This document shows positions 7,242 to 15,790 of a stretch of DNA of 20,385 bases, in pieces. The notes beneath the pieces are model-generated. The model was given only the letters and a program-made list of their open reading frames with translations. It made no database searches and was not told the DNA's origin. Within the stretch, counting starts at the first letter, position 1; each line of letters begins with the position of its first letter. Position numbers and translations under genes: made by a program. The stretch is from an uncultured Lachnospiraceae bacterium (lineage in GTDB: Bacteria; Bacillota; Clostridia; Lachnospirales; Lachnospiraceae), in contig CAOJQZ010000041.1 in assembly GCA_948441955.1 (NCBI GenBank), positions 1 to 20,385 of the forward strand, written 5' to 3'.

Positions 7242-8238
7242 CTTAAAATATATCCGTCAATCGGTTTTATGGCTTTTGCTGCTTCTGGCAGTAGACGCAT
7301 TTGCAGCGCTGCTTTTGTGGCTTGCGGATGCAGAAGCATTTTATTCTATGTCCGCAGTGTGCCTCATTTCCACGTGTCTTTTATTCTGGTGTGTCTGTCG
7401 TATCCTTGGCCGCAGGGGACAGAAAAAAGAGAAAGCCTTTTTAGATTTTCTGGATAATCCGGATAAATATCATGAGGAGCTTTTGCTTAAGGCAGTAAGT
7501 GGAGCAGAAAGAGAGAAAATCCGTCTCCTTGGAGAAACGCTGCGAGGGAAACGTGAGGCTTATACTGTACTTAAGGAGCAGCTGAGGGATTATGAAGAAT
7601 ATGTGGAGGCCTGGGCCCATGAGACGAAGACTCCACTGTCTCTTTTGACACTGCTTCTTGATAACCGCAGAGATGAACTTCCGAAAGAAGTATATTTTAA
7701 GCTTGATTACAGCAGAAACCGTATTCAGGAATCTATTGAGCAGATGCTGTTCTATGCACGTCTGAAGGGTACGAGAAAGGACTATCTGTTTGAATATGTC
7801 TGTATCAGGGAGTCTGTTGAGGCAGTCACAGAAGATTACAGGCCTTTGCTGGAAGAAAAGAACTTTCGGATTGAATACGGTATATCTGAGGATAAGGTAT
7901 ATACGGATCGGAGAGGCCTCCGTTTTATACTTGGACAGCTTGTGAGCAATTCGGTAAAATACTGCGGCAGCGAACCAGAGCTTCGGTTTGTCTTTTTTAA
8001 AGAAAAGGAACGCTGCGTGCTGGCCGTCAAAGATAACGGCATGGGCGTGCGGAGCTGTGATTTTCCCTATATTTTTGAAAAAGGCTTTACCGGTGATACA
8101 GGAGAAGGAAGAAAGAGCTCTACCGGTATGGGATTGTACCTGGCGAAGGAGATTGCAAAGGAGATGCATGTGACGTTAGAGGCTGATTCTCAGTGGGAAA
8201 AAGGGTTTGAAATGCGGATTTTTTTCCCGGATGTGTAA
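7228..8238 (+). CDS. Intramembrane-sensing histidine kinase, BceS-like
   Basis: The protein is 336 aa with two N-terminal membrane segments (about 13-33 and 42-60) separated by only about 8 residues outside. This is the mark of intramembrane-sensing kinases that get their signal from a BceAB transporter rather than from a sensor domain. The H-box WAHETKTPLSLL places the phosphoacceptor at H131. The N-box LVSNSVKY (N241), G1 DNGMG (269-273), F-box IFEKGFTG and G2 STGMGLYLAK (about 298-307) complete an intact ATPase domain. AAGGAGG precedes ATG 7228 at short spacing; GTG 7231, one codon later, is an alternative. It overlaps the response regulator by 14 bases and is the last gene of the module before an intrinsic terminator. 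Confidence 0.93.
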   Translation: MVRDDLKYIRQSVLWLLLLLAVDAFAALLLWLADAEAFYSMSAVCLISTCLLFWCVCRILGRRGQKKEKAFLDFLDNPDKYHEELLLKAVSGAEREKIRLLGETLRGKREAYTVLKEQLRDYEEYVEAWAHETKTPLSLLTLLLDNRRDELPKEVYFKLDYSRNRIQESIEQMLFYARLKGTRKDYLFEYVCIRESVEAVTEDYRPLLEEKNFRIEYGISEDKVYTDRRGLRFILGQLVSNSVKYCGSEPELRFVFFKEKERCVLAVKDNGMGVRSCDFPYIFEKGFTGDTGEGRKSSTGMGLYLAKEIAKEMHVTLEADSQWEKGFEMRIFFPDV

Positions 8239-8245
8239 GCGTCGG

Positions 8246-8287
8246 AGAGAGGATTATGGTTTGATTTGAATCATAATCTCTTTTTTT
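8246..8287 (+). terminator. Intrinsic terminator after the Bce module
   Basis: GATTATGGTTT (8252-8262) pairs with GAATCATAATC (8268-8278), including two G-U pairs, around the loop GATTT. The stem base continues through AGAG/TCT and is followed by seven T's (8281-8287). It starts 7 bases after the kinase stop and is a clear rho-independent terminator. Confidence 0.85.
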
Positions 8288-8288
8288 A

Positions 8289-8317
8289 GTTACATTTTCG
8301 GTGTAATGAGTTATAAT
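8289..8317 (+). promoter_or_regulatory. Promoter of the aldo/keto reductase-polA operon
   Basis: A consensus TATAAT (8312-8317) is preceded at 17 bases by GTTACA (8289-8294), which matches the -35 consensus at four of six positions. It lies directly after the upstream terminator, and no other promoter is visible before polA, coaE, the WalJ-like gene or degV. Confidence 0.7.
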
Positions 8318-8357
8318 GTATCTGTCAGATTATAATTTATCAAATGGAGGGAATGTT

Positions 8358-9461
8358 ATGTATTATAAGCAATATGGGAATACCGGTATAAAGGTTTCGG
8401 CAGTAGGGCTTGGAACAATGCGTTATGATGAAAGCGATATTAAAGCAGGAAAACTTGAAAAGTGTGCGGAAATTCCTTTGTATGCATATGAGAAGGGGAT
8501 TAATTACTGGGATACTGCTCCGTTTTACTGCGAGGATAAAAGTGAGATTGTAACAGGAATTGCATTGTCTCAGGTAGACAGAAGCAAGGTATATGTAACC
8601 TCTAAGACCAATTTAGGTACGATTGGGGACGAGCACCCCACAAAGGATATGTTCCGCAGAAGGCTTGAGACATCTCTTGAACGTTTAAAGACAGATTATA
8701 TAGATTTTTACCATATGTGGTGTATGTTAAGCATAGAATCATGGGAAAAGCATATGGAGAGGCTTTATGAATTTTTTGAGGATGCAAAAAAGGAAGGTTT
8801 AATACGGAATATTGTATTTTCTTCCCACATGCAGGGCAATGATATAGAAAAGGTGGTAGACAGCGGGAAGTTTAGAGGTATGCTGATCGGTTACAATGCA
8901 TTAAATTACAGATTCCGCCAGAGCGGGATAAAAGCCGCCCATGAAAAGGGGATGGGCGTAGTTGTTATGAATCCCCTCGGAGGCGGCATGATTCCGCAGA
9001 ATCCGGAAAGCTTTTCCTATCTTACTGAAGGGACGGAGCTTACGGTTCCACAGGCGGCGCTTCGTTTTGTGGCGTCTCATAAGGAAATTACGGTTACTCT
9101 GGCAGGCTGTACAACAAAGGCGCATGTGGACGATGCAGTAAGAGCTGTGGAAGGACTTGAAGAAAAAACAGCAGATGAGATTGTAAGAGAATTCGATAAT
9201 AAGGGTGTATCTCTTAATAATCTCTGTACAGGGTGTGATTACTGTAAAGGATGCCCGAAGAATATTCCGATTTCCAAGTTTATGGATGTCTATAATCAGA
9301 AAATATTGACAGGTAAAGATGAGGCAATGGCAGACAGACTTGATAATCACTGGGATATTGAAGCAAAGCAGGCGGCAGACTGTATTGCCTGCGGAAAGTG
9401 TGAGAAAGCATGCACGCAGCATCTTCCAATTATAGAAAGACTGAAGGAAATTGCCGGATAA
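8358..9461 (+). CDS. Aldo/keto reductase with C-terminal iron-sulfur domain
   Basis: The protein is 367 aa from ATG 8358, which has GGAGGG (8346-8351) 6 bases upstream; an in-frame ATG at 8316 overlaps the -10 and is rejected. Residues 1 to about 275 form the (beta/alpha)8 reductase, with a full catalytic tetrad D52, Y57, K83 and H119 and a LGLGTMR-like opening (VGLGTMR). The C-terminal ~80 residues hold two cysteine sets: C290, C293, C296 and C299-P, then C342, C345, C348 and C352. These fit the ferredoxin-type [4Fe-4S] tail found on a subset of anaerobe aldo/keto reductases. The tail suggests electrons may come from or go to a ferredoxin as well as NAD(P)H, which is inference. The substrate is unknown. 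It is first in the transcript that continues into polA, 36 bases away. Confidence 0.9.
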   Translation: MYYKQYGNTGIKVSAVGLGTMRYDESDIKAGKLEKCAEIPLYAYEKGINYWDTAPFYCEDKSEIVTGIALSQVDRSKVYVTSKTNLGTIGDEHPTKDMFRRRLETSLERLKTDYIDFYHMWCMLSIESWEKHMERLYEFFEDAKKEGLIRNIVFSSHMQGNDIEKVVDSGKFRGMLIGYNALNYRFRQSGIKAAHEKGMGVVVMNPLGGGMIPQNPESFSYLTEGTELTVPQAALRFVASHKEITVTLAGCTTKAHVDDAVRAVEGLEEKTADEIVREFDNKGVSLNNLCTGCDYCKGCPKNIPISKFMDVYNQKILTGKDEAMADRLDNHWDIEAKQAADCIACGKCEKACTQHLPIIERLKEIAG

Positions 9462-9497
9462 GCAGACGGCAGGTGAAGGCAGATAACAGGAGGCAGT

Positions 9498-12113
9498 ATG
9501 GGTGAAAAAATTGTACTTATAGACGGTCACAGTATTTTAAACAGGGCATTTTATGGACTTCCGGATCTTACGAATGCAGAAGGGCTTCATACGAATGCGG
9601 TTTATGGGTTTCTGACGATTCTGTTTAAAATATTAGAAGAAGAGAAGCCAGAATATCTTACGGTGGCGTTCGATGTGCATGCACCTACCTTCCGCCATGA
9701 AATGTATGCCCAGTATAAAGGCACGAGAAAACCAATGGCAGAGGAATTAAGAGAACAGGTTCCGATTATTAAGGAAGTCCTGCACTCTATGGGAATCAAG
9801 ATTGTTGAATGTGCCGGACTTGAGGCGGATGATATTCTTGGAACAATTTCCAGGAGGTGCGAGAGGAAGGAAATGGAAGTATCCGTGATATCCGGAGACA
9901 GAGATCTTCTTCAGCTTGCGACGGAGCATGTGAGAATCCGGATTCCGAAGACAAAGCAGGGGCACACAGAGGTAGAAAACTATTATGCCGAAGATGTGTA
10001 TGCCCGTTATCAGGTGACTCCAAAGGAATTTATTGATCTAAAGGCGCTTATGGGAGACGCTTCTGATAATATACCCGGTGTGCCGGGCATTGGAGAGAAG
10101 ACTGCCACGAAGATTATCGCAGAGTATCATTCAATTGAGAATGCCCATGAACATGCGTCAGAGCTTAAGCCTCCCCGGGCGGCAAAGGCGCTTATAGAGC
10201 ACTGGGATCTGGCAGTGATGAGCAAGGAGCTGGCAACGATTCAGGCGGAAGCTGATTTTCCCTATGAGCTGGCGCAGGCCAGACTTGGAAATATATTTAC
10301 GGAAGCCGCATATGCATATTTTCAGAGGCTTCAGTTTAAAAACCTGCTTTCAAAATTTGATGTAACAGCGCCTTCTAACAAAATAGAAGACTTTTTTACC
10401 AAAATCACCAGACTTAGCAAGGCAGAGCAGATACTGGAAGAGGCAAAGACGGCAGAACGCGTTGGTGTATGCATATTTAAGGACACGGAAAATATTCTTC
10501 CCCTTTTTAAAAAGGAGGCGGAGGCAGGAGGTATAGGCCTCTGCTGTGGAAAAACAAAAATATATTGTATCAAAGCCGGAGATGAAATAAGGAGTGAATG
10601 GCTTTTTAAAGAGCTGAGTAAGGTTTCCGCGTCTGCAGGCCGGTTTGTTATGTTTGACATTAAGGCCGCTATGGAGTATATTCAGATAGAGCGCGGTGAT
10701 GCCTGTTTTGACGCGGCAGTAGCGGCGTATCTTCTGAACCCGCTGAAAAATGATTATACGTATGAGGATGTGGCAAGAGAACAGCTGGATCTGATTATAG
10801 AGGAGAAGGCTCCTCTCTGGATAAAAGCATGTTATGAGGCATATACGGCATATGAAGCGTCCGAGATTATGCTTTCGAAGCTTAAGGCCATGCGTATGGA
10901 GCACCTTTTTACCGATATTGAGATGCCTCTTGTATTTACTCTGTATGATATGGAAAAAAATGGTATACGGGCTGAAGGAGAGGCGCTTCAGATCTACAGC
11001 AGCCAGCTGGGAGCCAGAATTGCAGAGCTGGAAAAGGAAATCTACGATACAGCCGGGGAGGCATTTAATATCAATTCACCTAAGCAGCTGGGAACGGTTC
11101 TTTTTGAGACACTTAAAATACCGGGAGGGAAGAAAACAAAAACAGGATATTCCACAGCGGCGAATGTGTTGGAAAAGCTGGCCCCGGATTATCCGATCAT
11201 TAATAAAATACTGGAATACCGGCAGTATACCAAGCTCAAATCCACCTATGCAGACGGGCTTGTAACTTATATCAGTGAGGATGGAAGAATACATGGAAAA
11301 TTCAATCAAACAATCACTGCAACAGGAAGAATAAGCAGTACGGAGCCGAATCTTCAGAATATTCCGGTGCGTATGGAGCTTGGAAGACTGATCCGTAAGG
11401 TGTTTGTACCGGAGGAAGGGTATATTTTCCTTGATGCCGATTATTCTCAGATAGAACTGAGGATACTGGCCCACTGCTCCGGAGACCAGCGGCTTATTGA
11501 TGCCTATAAGGAGCAGAGCGATATTCACAGGATCACGGCATCCCAGGTGTTCCATGTGCCTTTTGAAGAGGTGACGGAGCTTCAGAGACGCAATGCCAAG
11601 GCTGTGAATTTTGGAATTGTATATGGCATAAGCTCCTTTGGCCTCTCCGAGGATTTGAGTATCGGAAGGAAGGAGGCGGCAAAATATATTGAGGATTATT
11701 TTCACACGTACCCGGGCATTAAGCTGTTTCTCGACGATACTGTAAAGCATGCCAGGGAAATGGGGTACGTGGTAACTCTGTTTGGACGCAGGCGTCCGGT
11801 TCCGGAACTGTCCTCGGGGAATTTCATGCAGAGGTCCTTTGGGGAGAGGGTAGCTATGAACGCGCCGATTCAGGGAACGGCAGCAGACATTATTAAGATT
11901 GCAATGACGGGAGTAAACAGACGCTTAAAGGAGCAGGGGCTTAAATCAAAGCTTGTTCTCCAGATTCATGATGAACTTTTAATCGAAGTATATAAGCCGG
12001 AGCTTTCAGTTGTTCAGGCGATACTTCAGGAGGAAATGGAGCATGCGGCAGATCTGGATGTGCCGCTTGAAATAGATATGCACACAGGCGAAAACTGGTA
12101 CGAAGCAAAATAA
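9498..12113 (+). CDS. polA: DNA polymerase I
   Basis: The enzyme fills gaps and removes primers in replication and repair. At 871 aa it has the usual three parts. Residues 1 to about 290 are the 5'-3' exonuclease (GHSILNRAFYGLP, AFDVHAPTFRHE, GLEADDILG, VISGDRDLLQL, LMGDASDNIPGVPGIG). Residues about 300-460 correspond to the proofreading domain, and the rest is the polymerase, with motif A at 648-655 (DYSQIELR), motif B R697/K701/Y709 (RRNAKAVNFGIVYG) and motif C QIHDE at 822-826. The proofreading site looks dead. DTE is at 329-331, but the positions matching E. coli D424 and D501 are A391 and T450. ACAGGAGG precedes ATG 9498. The next gene, coaE, starts 13 bases after the stop. Confidence 0.97.
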   Translation: MGEKIVLIDGHSILNRAFYGLPDLTNAEGLHTNAVYGFLTILFKILEEEKPEYLTVAFDVHAPTFRHEMYAQYKGTRKPMAEELREQVPIIKEVLHSMGIKIVECAGLEADDILGTISRRCERKEMEVSVISGDRDLLQLATEHVRIRIPKTKQGHTEVENYYAEDVYARYQVTPKEFIDLKALMGDASDNIPGVPGIGEKTATKIIAEYHSIENAHEHASELKPPRAAKALIEHWDLAVMSKELATIQAEADFPYELAQARLGNIFTEAAYAYFQRLQFKNLLSKFDVTAPSNKIEDFFTKITRLSKAEQILEEAKTAERVGVCIFKDTENILPLFKKEAEAGGIGLCCGKTKIYCIKAGDEIRSEWLFKELSKVSASAGRFVMFDIKAAMEYIQIERGDACFDAAVAAYLLNPLKNDYTYEDVAREQLDLIIEEKAPLWIKACYEAYTAYEASEIMLSKLKAMRMEHLFTDIEMPLVFTLYDMEKNGIRAEGEALQIYSSQLGARIAELEKEIYDTAGEAFNINSPKQLGTVLFETLKIPGGKKTKTGYSTAANVLEKLAPDYPIINKILEYRQYTKLKSTYADGLVTYISEDGRIHGKFNQTITATGRISSTEPNLQNIPVRMELGRLIRKVFVPEEGYIFLDADYSQIELRILAHCSGDQRLIDAYKEQSDIHRITASQVFHVPFEEVTELQRRNAKAVNFGIVYGISSFGLSEDLSIGRKEAAKYIEDYFHTYPGIKLFLDDTVKHAREMGYVVTLFGRRRPVPELSSGNFMQRSFGERVAMNAPIQGTAADIIKIAMTGVNRRLKEQGLKSKLVLQIHDELLIEVYKPELSVVQAILQEEMEHAADLDVPLEIDMHTGENWYEAK

Positions 12114-12126
12114 GAGGCGTGAGAAT

Positions 12127-12717
12127 ATGAAAATAATAGGAATTACAGGCGGTGTAGGCGCAGGAAAAACTGAAATTTTAGAGTATCTTAACAACAAATA
12201 TGGCGCGAGTATCTGCCATACAGACAAGGTGGGAAAGAGACTGCAGAAAAAAGGCGGTGTCTGTTATGATGCTATTGTGGATCACTTCGGAGAGGAGATA
12301 CTGAATGAAAAGGAAGAGCTTGATCGGGAGAGGCTAAGCGATATCGTATTTTCTGATCCAGCAGAACGGGAGGCTCTGAATCAGATTGTGCATCCTGCGG
12401 TAAAGACGGAAGTGGACCGTATGATTCAGCAGGAAAGGCGTAAGAACACAAATCTTTTTGTTATTGAATCTGCAATCCTCATTGAGGCAAATTACGGCTC
12501 TGTATGTGATGAGCTGTGGTATATTTATGTAGACGATGATACAAGGCGTAAACGCCTCCACTATTCCAGAGGATATGATACAAAAAAGATAGACGATATC
12601 ATTGCAGCGCAGCTTCCAAAGGATCAATTTCTTAAGAATTGTGACCGGGCAATTGATAACAGCGGTGATTTTTCGGAAACGATGCTCCAGCTGGATCAGA
12701 TTATAAAGGACTTATAG
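12127..12717 (+). CDS. coaE: Dephospho-CoA kinase
   Basis: CoaE phosphorylates the 3' hydroxyl of dephospho-CoA, the last step of coenzyme A synthesis, in the cytoplasm. The protein is 196 aa, the normal size. The P-loop GGVGAGKT lies at residues 8-15, the HTDKVG segment (D33) matches the conserved acid of the CoA site, and the LID-like RRKRLHYSRG stretch is near 139-148. The ribosome binding site (AGAGGCG, partly inside the polA stop region) is weaker than those of the neighbours, which fits coupling to polA translation. A WalJ-like gene follows 16 bases later. polA-coaE adjacency is common in Firmicutes. Confidence 0.95.
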   Translation: MKIIGITGGVGAGKTEILEYLNNKYGASICHTDKVGKRLQKKGGVCYDAIVDHFGEEILNEKEELDRERLSDIVFSDPAEREALNQIVHPAVKTEVDRMIQQERRKNTNLFVIESAILIEANYGSVCDELWYIYVDDDTRRKRLHYSRGYDTKKIDDIIAAQLPKDQFLKNCDRAIDNSGDFSETMLQLDQIIKDL

Positions 12718-12733
12718 GAAGGAATATACATAT

Positions 12734-13531
12734 ATGAGAATATGCAGCATTGCCAGTGGAAGCAGTGGAAACTGCATTTATGCGGGGGATGAAAATACGC
12801 ATCTTCTTGTGGACACAGGAATCAGTAAAAAACGGGTGGAGGAAGGGCTTTTAAGCCTTGGAATAAAAGGAGAGGAACTTTCGGGAATTTTAATTACTCA
12901 CGAGCATATTGACCATATACAAGGGCTTGGGGTGTTTAGTCGTAAATATGAGATTCCGGTCTATGCAACGAAGGGAACAATTGAGGGAATAAAGGGGACG
13001 GCAAGTCTTGGAAAGATTCCGGAAGGGCTTCTTAAAGAAATTGTAATTGATGAAAAATTCAGGCTGGGAGGAATGGAAATTCTGCCGTTTGCAATTTCCC
13101 ATGACGCCAGAGAACCGTCCGGGTATCGGATTGAGAATGGGAAGAAGGCAGTTGCGGTTGCCACGGACTTAGGCGTGTATGACGATTATACCGTCCGCCG
13201 TCTTAAGAATCTCAACGGGGTAGTATTAGAGGCAAACCATGATATACATATGCTGGAGGTGGGACCATATCCTTATCCGCTTAAAAGGCGCGTAATGGGG
13301 GAGAGGGGACACCTCTCAAACGAGCTGTCGGGAAGACTTCTATGCGATATATTGCATGACGGGCTGCAATATGTCATTTTGGGTCATTTGAGCAAGGAAA
13401 ATAATTATCCGGAGCTTGCGTATGAGACAGTGAAGCTTGAGATCACACTGGGAAATAATCCATATAAGGGAGAGGATATCCCTATGATGGTGGCAAAAAG
13501 GGATATGGTTTCGGATGTAGTCGTGCTATAG
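12734..13531 (+). CDS. Metallo-beta-lactamase-fold hydrolase, WalJ/YycJ-like
   Basis: This is a 265-aa metallo-hydrolase. The zinc motif HEHIDH is at residues 56-61 (H56, H58, D60, H61), with further ligands likely at H123 (SHDAR), D145 (ATDLG) and the late GHLS histidine. The opening SIASGSSGNCIYAG and the LLVDTGIS strand are typical of the YycJ/WalJ group, which in Bacillus relatives is linked to cell-wall control and shows nuclease-like features. AGGAAGGAA at 12716-12724, overlapping the coaE stop, supports ATG 12734. No WalR/WalK genes are nearby, so it is separated from the two-component system it sits beside in Bacilli. The name is given by fold and sequence style; the in vivo substrate is not known from the sequence. 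Confidence 0.85.
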   Translation: MRICSIASGSSGNCIYAGDENTHLLVDTGISKKRVEEGLLSLGIKGEELSGILITHEHIDHIQGLGVFSRKYEIPVYATKGTIEGIKGTASLGKIPEGLLKEIVIDEKFRLGGMEILPFAISHDAREPSGYRIENGKKAVAVATDLGVYDDYTVRRLKNLNGVVLEANHDIHMLEVGPYPYPLKRRVMGERGHLSNELSGRLLCDILHDGLQYVILGHLSKENNYPELAYETVKLEITLGNNPYKGEDIPMMVAKRDMVSDVVVL

Positions 13532-13556
13532 AAAATAACGAGTGGAGAGAAAGAAA

Positions 13557-14414
13557 ATGGGAAAAGTAGCGATTGTAACGGACAGTAACAGCGGAATTAC
13601 ACAGGCACAGGCAAAAGAGATGGGAATTCGTGTGTTGCCAATGCCGTTTTATATTAATGGAGAACTGTATTTTGAAGACATTACATTGACACAGCAGGAA
13701 TTCTATCAGAAGCTTTTAGAGGACGCCGATATCTCGACTTCACAGCCTTCTCCAGGGAGTGTTATGGAATTGTGGGACGAGCTATTAAAGGAGAACGATG
13801 AGATTGTCTATATTCCTATGTCCAGCGGTCTCAGCAGTTCCTGCGAGACGGCGCTGATGCTTGCGAAGGACTACGGCGGACGGGTACATGTAATTGACAA
13901 TCAGAGAATCTCTGTCACCCAGCGTCAGTCTGTGCTGGACGCCATGGAAATGGCGGAGAAAGGGTTTGGCGCACAGGAAATTGAGGAAGTCCTGATGCGG
14001 GAGAAGCTTGAAGCCAGCATTTATATTACCGTAGATACGTTAAAATATTTAAAGAAAGGCGGACGGGTGACAGCGGCAGGCGCTGCGCTTGGCGCTGTGC
14101 TAAACATTAAGCCCGTGCTGCAGATTCAGGGAGAAAAACTGGATGCATATGCAAAGGTAAGAGGGCTTAAGGCGGCAAAGAAAACCATGATAGAAGCGAT
14201 GAAAAAGGACATTACGGAACGTTTTGCCGGGGAAAGAGTCCATCTGGCGGCAGCGTATACCTGTTCTGACGAGGAAGCCGGCATATGGAAGCAGGAATTG
14301 GAAGAAAAATTTCCGGGGTACGAGATTCATATGGACAGATTGTCCTTAAGTGTAAGCTGTCACATTGGGCCGGGGGCGATAGCAGTTACCTGCAGTAAAG
14401 CAGCAGCTTATTAA
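13557..14414 (+). CDS. DegV family fatty-acid-binding protein (FakB type)
   Basis: DegV/FakB proteins hold a fatty acid and present it to the kinase FakA for phosphorylation, feeding exogenous fatty acids into phospholipid synthesis. The product is 285 aa, normal length. MGKVAIVTDSNSGI is the family opening. TSQPSPG at 61-67 and YIPMSSGLSSSCETA at about 86-100 are the lipid-headgroup loops, and GGRVTAAGAALG near 160-175 is the conserved central turn. ATG 13557 is chosen because GGAGAG (13544-13549) sits 7 bases before it; an in-frame GTG at 13542 lies over that site. No fakA is visible in the window, and genomes usually carry several degV copies, so which fatty acid it binds is open. It is the last gene of the polA transcript and faces tmcAL head-on, with 42 bases between. 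Confidence 0.93.
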   Translation: MGKVAIVTDSNSGITQAQAKEMGIRVLPMPFYINGELYFEDITLTQQEFYQKLLEDADISTSQPSPGSVMELWDELLKENDEIVYIPMSSGLSSSCETALMLAKDYGGRVHVIDNQRISVTQRQSVLDAMEMAEKGFGAQEIEEVLMREKLEASIYITVDTLKYLKKGGRVTAAGAALGAVLNIKPVLQIQGEKLDAYAKVRGLKAAKKTMIEAMKKDITERFAGERVHLAAAYTCSDEEAGIWKQELEEKFPGYEIHMDRLSLSVSCHIGPGAIAVTCSKAAAY

Positions 14415-14456
14415 AACAGCGGAGGCGTTCCCTTGGGTATGCGTATGCATGCGGCG

Positions 14457-15746
14457 TTAGAGGATAACGATCTGGCGCCTGTATTCATTGATGAAGGGTA
14501 TTTTAAATTTATCTGTCAGGACACTCTCGTATACGTCTGATGCAGAAATGTCCTGGGAGAGCATCTGCCGTCCGGTAACGTTCAAATCTGCCGTCTGCGT
14601 CAGTTTTGTGACAAGAGGGATTTGGGCGTTTTTTTTCATGGATGACAAAAGTGCGCTGCAATCCCTGCGGAAGCCCAGGATGCGGGCATATTGACAGAAG
14701 CCTTCCCTTTTATATGCGGCCATGCTGCCGGCGGTAATATTCAGCAATATATGAAAGAGGCACCGGCTGATTCTTGTATAGGTCATGTCCCGGGTTTTTA
14801 TCCGTTCACAGAACTGTGTGAAAGTCAGGAAATTATCCCTGTGCTTCAGAATGCGGCTGGCAAGATCTCCCGTAATATCCATATAGCGGCTCAGCGAAGC
14901 AGGGGTTTCCATAAGCAGCCTGTATTTTAAGATGAGGGAAAAATCATCGGCGCAGACAGGATACCTTTTGGTATAGGCATCACTGAATAAGGAAAGGCAG
15001 AAAGACGGAACCTGCTTCATCAGATGAGGCAGGATCTCAGATTTAAATAGGGAAAAACTGTCGGCGGATGTTTGTCCTGCCAAAGGGACAGAAGCTTTAT
15101 CACAGGCAAAAAGACTGCGGATCGCGGATGCGGAGCTGAAATCCTCTCTTAAATTTTTGTCGTGATATCCGGAGCCGGCGCGTTTGACGGTATAGACTTC
15201 CATCTGACTTCCAATGAGACTGAGGGCCTTTATATATTCGATCCCCAGGATATTGTTAGGCTGTCCAAGTATAGCGTCAAGCGTATCGTCTGCAAAGATG
15301 TTTTTAAGGGCTGTTTGTCTGGCGAGTGGAAAAGAAGCCCCTTTCTTCAGCGCTTCGCGGAGACAGGCTTTATATTCCGCAGTCTCTGAGGATGCGGCGT
15401 CAGCGATTTTTTTCAGCAGCTCTTTGTCAGCGCATTCACTTCCAAAGCATACGGCATTGATGCAGCCAAGTTTCTCAAGAAGAGAAACAGCTCCGGCGGC
15501 AAAATATTCCGCGCTTCCCAAAGAAAAGCAGACCGGCAGTTCTATGACAGCCGAGGCGCCTGCCAGAAGGGCCATTTCCGCGCGCATATGCTTTGGCAGG
15601 AGAGCGGGAGCGCCGCGTTGTACATAATTTCCGCTCATAACTACCAGCACATAATCTGCGCCGGTTAATTCTTTTGCTTTCTGGATGTGATAGAGATGTC
15701 CGTTATGAAACGGATTATATTCTGCTATGAGTCCGACGACTTTCAT
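14457..15746 (-). CDS. tmcAL: tRNA(Met) cytidine acetate ligase (YlbM)
   Basis: TmcAL activates acetate with ATP to acetyl-AMP and transfers it to the wobble cytidine of elongator tRNA-Met, giving ac4C34. The 429-aa protein opens with MKVVGLIAEYNPFHNGH, and the nucleotidyltransferase HxGH motif is H14-N-G-H17. Other family marks are VVMSGNYVQRGAPALLPKH (about 35-53), FGSE (about 96-99) and GYHDKNLREDFSSASAIRS (about 197-215), the nucleotide-binding motif. AAGGAGA on the - strand (complement of 15752-15758) lies 5 bases before the ATG. It is the only - strand gene here and is divergent from mgtE, with overlapping promoters. The substrate, acetate, is the product of the nearby Pta-AckA pathway, although that link may be coincidence. 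Confidence 0.93.
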   Translation of the reverse strand: MKVVGLIAEYNPFHNGHLYHIQKAKELTGADYVLVVMSGNYVQRGAPALLPKHMRAEMALLAGASAVIELPVCFSLGSAEYFAAGAVSLLEKLGCINAVCFGSECADKELLKKIADAASSETAEYKACLREALKKGASFPLARQTALKNIFADDTLDAILGQPNNILGIEYIKALSLIGSQMEVYTVKRAGSGYHDKNLREDFSSASAIRSLFACDKASVPLAGQTSADSFSLFKSEILPHLMKQVPSFCLSLFSDAYTKRYPVCADDFSLILKYRLLMETPASLSRYMDITGDLASRILKHRDNFLTFTQFCERIKTRDMTYTRISRCLFHILLNITAGSMAAYKREGFCQYARILGFRRDCSALLSSMKKNAQIPLVTKLTQTADLNVTGRQMLSQDISASDVYESVLTDKFKIPFINEYRRQIVIL

Positions 15747-15756
15747 AAGATTCTCC

Positions 15757-15790
15757 TTGTAAATTTATTTTGAATTGATTATACTATAAT
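15757..15790 (+). promoter_or_regulatory. Promoter of mgtE
   Basis: TTGTAA (15757-15762) and TATACT (15780-15785) are spaced by 17 bases; an exact TATAAT at 15785-15790 overlaps but lacks a good -35. Either -10 overlaps or abuts the opposing tmcAL -10, so the two polymerases probably cannot bind together. The transcript would have a leader of about 90 bases. Confidence 0.5.

Noticed and set aside
7441..8169. A 242-codon open frame on the - strand inside the kinase gene
   Set aside because: The + strand frame carries all histidine kinase motifs; the - strand translation is cysteine- and leucine-rich with no family pattern and no good ribosome binding site.
11076..11750. A 224-codon open frame on the - strand inside polA
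   Set aside because: It covers the polymerase catalytic motifs of polA on the + strand and has no recognisable protein pattern.
14415..14456. GCGTATGCATGCGG as a terminator stem between degV and tmcAL
   Set aside because: Self-complementarity is imperfect with almost no loop, and there is no T-run on either side.
15214..15627. A 137-codon open frame on the + strand opposite tmcAL
   Set aside because: The - strand frame has the complete TmcAL motifs and a ribosome binding site; the + frame is low-complexity.
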